A stretch of DNA of 64,000 nucleotides from Micromonospora haikouensis. Lineage in GTDB: Bacteria > Actinomycetota > Actinomycetes > Mycobacteriales > Micromonosporaceae. A model generated the notes under the pieces. It saw only the letters and a list, made by a program, of their open reading frames with translations. It was not told where the DNA came from and did no database searches. The stretch spans positions 339,856 through 403,855 of the forward strand of contig NZ_FMCW01000001.1 of the NCBI RefSeq assembly GCF_900091595.1, in the 5' to 3' direction. How positions within the stretch are numbered: the first letter of the stretch is position 1; each line of letters opens with the position of its first letter. Below, piece after piece: positions 61,511 through 64,000 of this stretch. The position numbers and the translations under genes were made by a program.

Positions 61511-61550
61511 CGGCACCCGGGCAGGAGGCCCGCCGCGCCCTCGCGCGTGC

Positions 61551-62423
61551 TCATCGTGTGGCGGCGCGGCGGGACCGCCAGCCCGACAGCGCGAGCGTCG
61601 CCGAGTACCCGGCCAGCACGATCACGTGGAAGAGATAGAGCCACAGCAGCACCGCCACCCCGCCGCCGATCGCGTCGAAGCCGCCGAACGGCACCCCCAG
61701 GTCGAGCGGCAGCGAGGCGAACAGCACGAAGCCGTGCAGGAACCCGGACAGGTTCGCCGCCGTGAACGACCCCATGCCCAGCGTCGACAGGAAGTCCGGC
61801 GACGCCGGCCCCACCACCCGGAACACCCACATCAGCACCGGGGTGAGCACCAGCCAGACGCCGAGGAACGACAGCACGACGCCGAGCGCGCCCAGCCAAC
61901 CGCCCCGGCGGACCAGCCCGGTCGTCACCGGCAGCGCCAGCAGAATCGACAGCAGCAGCGCGGGGGCGGGCGCGAGCAGCGGGAGCAGCAGCAGCCGGCC
62001 CCGCCAGCCGACCAGCGACCCGTCCGGCTCGCGCGGCACGGCCACCGACACGAACGCCCGGCGCAGCCCCTCGCCGTAGAGCGACGCCGGCAGCAGCGAG
62101 GCCAGCGCCAGCGCCGGGGTCAGGCCGAGCCCGGCCTCCAGCAGCGCGGCCACCGCCCGGTGCGCACCGATGTCGGTGGGCAGCGTCTCGATGGCGTACG
62201 AGGTGAGCCGCCGCACCCGGTCCGCCCCGGCGACCAGCCCCGTCGTCCAGATGGCCAGCAGCGCCACGGGCACCACGGCGATCGCGCCGTAGAACGTGAT
62301 GGCGGCGGCGTGCAGCGACAGGTCCCGTCCGCGTACCGGCCGGAACGCGGCGCTGACGATCCGCTTCGCGCGCTGCCATCCGTCTGCCACCGCGTCCTTC
62401 TTCCCCGCCCCGCCTCCCGTCAC
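61551..62423 (-). CDS. YihY/BrkB-family membrane protein
   Basis: A 290-aa integral membrane protein of the YihY (formerly tRNA-processing RNase BN) family. The N-terminal RDLSLHAAAITFYGAIAVVP is the family signature. About six helices follow, including APALLLSILLALPVTTGL and VAVLLWLYLFHVIVLAGYSA. Function is unclear; it is not an RNase. The start GTG at 62423 lies only 18 bp from the divergent GNAT start. An internal GTG at 62390 is an alternative. Confidence 0.85.
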   Translation of the reverse strand: MTGGGAGKKDAVADGWQRAKRIVSAAFRPVRGRDLSLHAAAITFYGAIAVVPVALLAIWTTGLVAGADRVRRLTSYAIETLPTDIGAHRAVAALLEAGLGLTPALALASLLPASLYGEGLRRAFVSVAVPREPDGSLVGWRGRLLLLPLLAPAPALLLSILLALPVTTGLVRRGGWLGALGVVLSFLGVWLVLTPVLMWVFRVVGPASPDFLSTLGMGSFTAANLSGFLHGFVLFASLPLDLGVPFGGFDAIGGGVAVLLWLYLFHVIVLAGYSATLALSGWRSRRAATR

Positions 62424-62427
62424 GCAT

Positions 62428-62433
62428 TACGAT
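62428..62433 (+). promoter_or_regulatory. Candidate leaderless -10 for GNAT gene
   Basis: TACGAT is followed by eight bases and then the ATG at 62442, close to the leaderless spacing seen elsewhere in the window. Confidence 0.35.
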
Positions 62434-62441
62434 CCCGCGTC

Positions 62442-62828
62442 ATGACCGTGCTTACCACGGAACGCCTCAACATCCGCGACTGGACCGCCGAGCCGGGCGA
62501 CCTGGCCCGGATCTACGACATCTACTCCCGTGCCGAGCTGCTCAAGCCGCTGCCGGGCCGCGACGAGCGCGTGCCGACCACCGACATCGAGGTCGGCTGG
62601 CACCTGCACCCCGACTCGTGGGGCCACGGGTACGCCACCGAGGCGGCCCGCGCGCTGGCGGCCCGGGAACTGGCGACGGGCACCCCGCGGGTGTGGGCGG
62701 TGGTGTCGCCGGGCAACACGGCGTCGGCGGCGGTGGCCCGGCGGCTCGGCATGGCCTACGTGGGCCGGCGCACCGACTGGTACGGCGGCGAGGAGCTGGA
62801 CGCCTTCGTCCTCCGCGCCACCCCCTGA
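62442..62828 (+). CDS. GNAT acetyltransferase, apparently internally deleted
   Basis: A 128-aa protein with the RimJ/RimL-type start TERLNIRDWTAEPGDLARIYD and an intact acetyl-CoA region (VGWHLHPDSWGHGYATEAAR; VVSPGNTASAAVARRLGMAYVG). Full-length relatives have about 170-185 residues. Here the YSRAEL helix joins directly to LKPLPGRDERVPTTDIEVGW, lacking the usual Trp/middle beta-strands. The reading frame is preserved across the junction. It is probably a non-functional or altered remnant; the acetyl-group acceptor is unknown. Confidence 0.75.
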   Translation: MTVLTTERLNIRDWTAEPGDLARIYDIYSRAELLKPLPGRDERVPTTDIEVGWHLHPDSWGHGYATEAARALAARELATGTPRVWAVVSPGNTASAAVARRLGMAYVGRRTDWYGGEELDAFVLRATP

Positions 62829-62835
62829 CGCGCTG

Positions 62836-63690
62836 TCAGTCGACCGGTAGCCCGAGCTGCTGCGCGACCGACCTGCCGTCCCGGCCGGCGAACGGGTCGT
62901 AGGCGCGCTGCCCGGCCGCGATCTCCGCGTTCAGGGCGAAGAGGCGGCGGGCGATCTCGTGCTTGTCCTGCGCGATCGACTTCGGCCAGCCGTAACAGGC
63001 CGCGACCGCCTCGTCCAGCTCACGGTGCAGCTTCCGGAGGTCCGCGTACGCGCCCTCGTCCACCAGGTTGTAGAGCCGGGTCAGCCCGAACTGCTGCTCG
63101 GCGCAGATCTCCTGCCGCCGGCTGATCATCCGCCGGCTCGCCTCGGCCACCCGCTCCCGCTGCTCGTCGGTCACCGGGTACGGCCACGGGAACGGCAGGA
63201 ACGCGGAGGTGGGTGTGTACCGTAGGTCGCCCTTCAGGGTCGACGACTGCGACCAGGCCCAGGCGCTGTGCGTGGACGACGACAGCACCCCCATCGAGTA
63301 GTCGTCGTCGAACGCGAAGACGTAGACGAGGTCACTCGGGCAGGTCCACGGCTCGCACCAGGTCAGCAGCAGCCGCTTTCCGACCCGCCCCGCCGCGATG
63401 TACCGGGGCAGCCCGGCTAGCGCGGCACGGATGGCGGTATAGGGCCGCCCGAAACTCCACCAGTTCTCGCGGCGAAACCGATCCTTGTTAGTCTCCCGAA
63501 CTGGCTTGACCCGCTCGCGAACGATCTTGATTGCCGCGGGATACCTCAAGGTGGCTTCCAACGGTCGCTGGCCGAAGTCGATAATCCACCGACGTGGCTG
63601 CTGGGCAGGGTGCTCGGCAACATCCTCGCCGACCAGGTATGGGCGGACCACCTCGCGGTAATCGACCTTCTCAGATCGAGCCATTTTCAT
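62836..63690 (-). pseudogene. C-terminal remnant of MmeI-like DNA methyltransferase
   Basis: The 284-aa frame resembles only the target-recognition and C-terminal domains of MmeI-type (type IIL) restriction-modification enzymes and related phage-defence methyltransferases: VRPYLVGEDVAEHPAQQPRR, WIIDFGQRPLEATLRYPAA, RVKPVRETNKDRFRRENWW, VLSSSTHSAWAWSQSSTL and FLPFPWPYPV. The nuclease and the methyltransferase motifs (GxG and NPPY) that should precede it are absent. Its 5' end abuts an IS5-type transposase: the ATG at 63690 overlaps the transposase stop. The gene therefore appears cut by insertion and is unlikely to be active. Confidence 0.8.
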
Positions 63691-64000
63691 CCTGCGTAGC
63701 GGTTGGCTTCGACGTGGTGCAGCACGAGGATGGCCTGAACGATCGCGGTCGCGCGGTGTGGGCAGCAGCGCAGCTTGGTCAGGATCTTCCAGGTCTTGAG
63801 TGTGGCGATCGCGCGTTCACCGCGAGCACGGATCTTCGCGTGCGCCCGGTTCACGGCCTTCTGTCGGCGTGACAGCTTCGGCCGGAAGCGGCGCCGCTTG
63901 AACGGTGTGCGCACGCTACCTCGCGCACCCTGATACCCCTTGTCCGCGAAGGTCATCACATCCGCGCTGGTCAGGGCATCGATGATGCCGTGATCGCGGG
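63687..64000 (-). CDS. IS5-family transposase, C-terminal part (runs off window)
   Basis: The frame is open to the window edge and starts outside. The visible 104 residues include HGIIDALTSADVMTFADKGY, with the catalytic Asp of the DDE site, and KAVNRAHAKIRARGERAIAT with the catalytic Glu helix, then LKTWKILTKLRCCPHRATAI. This matches DDE_Tnp_4-type IS5 transposases. The IS end should lie near 63680-63690, next to the MmeI-like remnant; its inverted repeat cannot be paired without the other end. Confidence 0.85.
   Translation of the reverse strand, partial: RDHGIIDALTSADVMTFADKGYQGARGSVRTPFKRRRFRPKLSRRQKAVNRAHAKIRARGERAIATLKTWKILTKLRCCPHRATAIVQAILVLHHVEANRYAG

Noticed and set aside
1..64000. 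tRNA, rRNA, CRISPR array or large biosynthetic cluster
   Set aside because: Reading through both strands gave no tRNA-like cloverleaf, no rRNA sequence, no regularly spaced repeats and no PKS/NRPS/terpene enzymes. A tRNA scan and covariance-model search would settle this.

Overview
The window is very GC-rich DNA (about 73% by eye) with many GTG starts, 4-bp start/stop overlaps and two conserved actinobacterial gene orders: rpsP-khpA-rimM-trmD-rplS-lepB-lepB-NUDIX-rnhB-DUF2469, and yraN/comM/dprA/xerC next to rpsB-tsf-pyrH-frr-cdsA-rlmN. With the XRE/DUF397 pair, this points to a filamentous actinomycete, most likely Micromonosporaceae (Micromonospora-like). That assignment is inference from style and gene order, not a database match.

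Layout. 1-25 kb is core chromosome: ribosome assembly and tRNA modification, two signal peptidases, DNA-uptake/recombination genes, the translation-factor operon, phospholipid synthesis, rRNA methylation and a DivIVA-type protein. Several start sites here are fixed by a -10 box six bases ahead of the start codon (leaderless transcripts). 23.6-26 kb holds an unusual metallo-beta-lactamase/Rieske fusion and a TMEM175-like channel. 26-40 kb is the most interesting part. A leftward operon encodes a membrane/coiled-coil protein, a 54-aa protein, a 187-aa protein, a Ycf46-like AAA+ ATPase and a membrane-anchored protein. It is preceded by a Crp/Fnr regulator. Divergent from these is a translationally coupled trio: a cyclase-like protein, a caspase-like peptidase and a 1322-aa repeat-CHAT peptidase. 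Together they look like a regulated two-protease biological-conflict (immunity or cell-suicide) island.

40-46 kb is a TetR-controlled module: regulator plus FAD oxidoreductase, divergent from an MMPL exporter and a PhoX-like secreted protein. 46.0-47.7 kb is a nested pair of mobile elements sharing CTAG target duplications: a 203-bp non-coding inverted-repeat element, then an IS701-family IS whose transposase has a -1 frameshift signal in correct phase. 47.7-59.6 kb carries a secreted FG-GAP protein divergent from a 2585-aa RHS polymorphic toxin (ricin-B insert, HINT domain, AT-richer toxin tip) and its overlapping S1-like candidate immunity gene. 59.7-64 kb has two small Cys-rich proteins, an XRE/DUF397 pair, a YihY-like membrane protein, a GNAT gene that appears internally deleted, an MmeI-like specificity-domain remnant and an IS5-type transposase running off the end.

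No tRNA, rRNA or CRISPR array was recognised.
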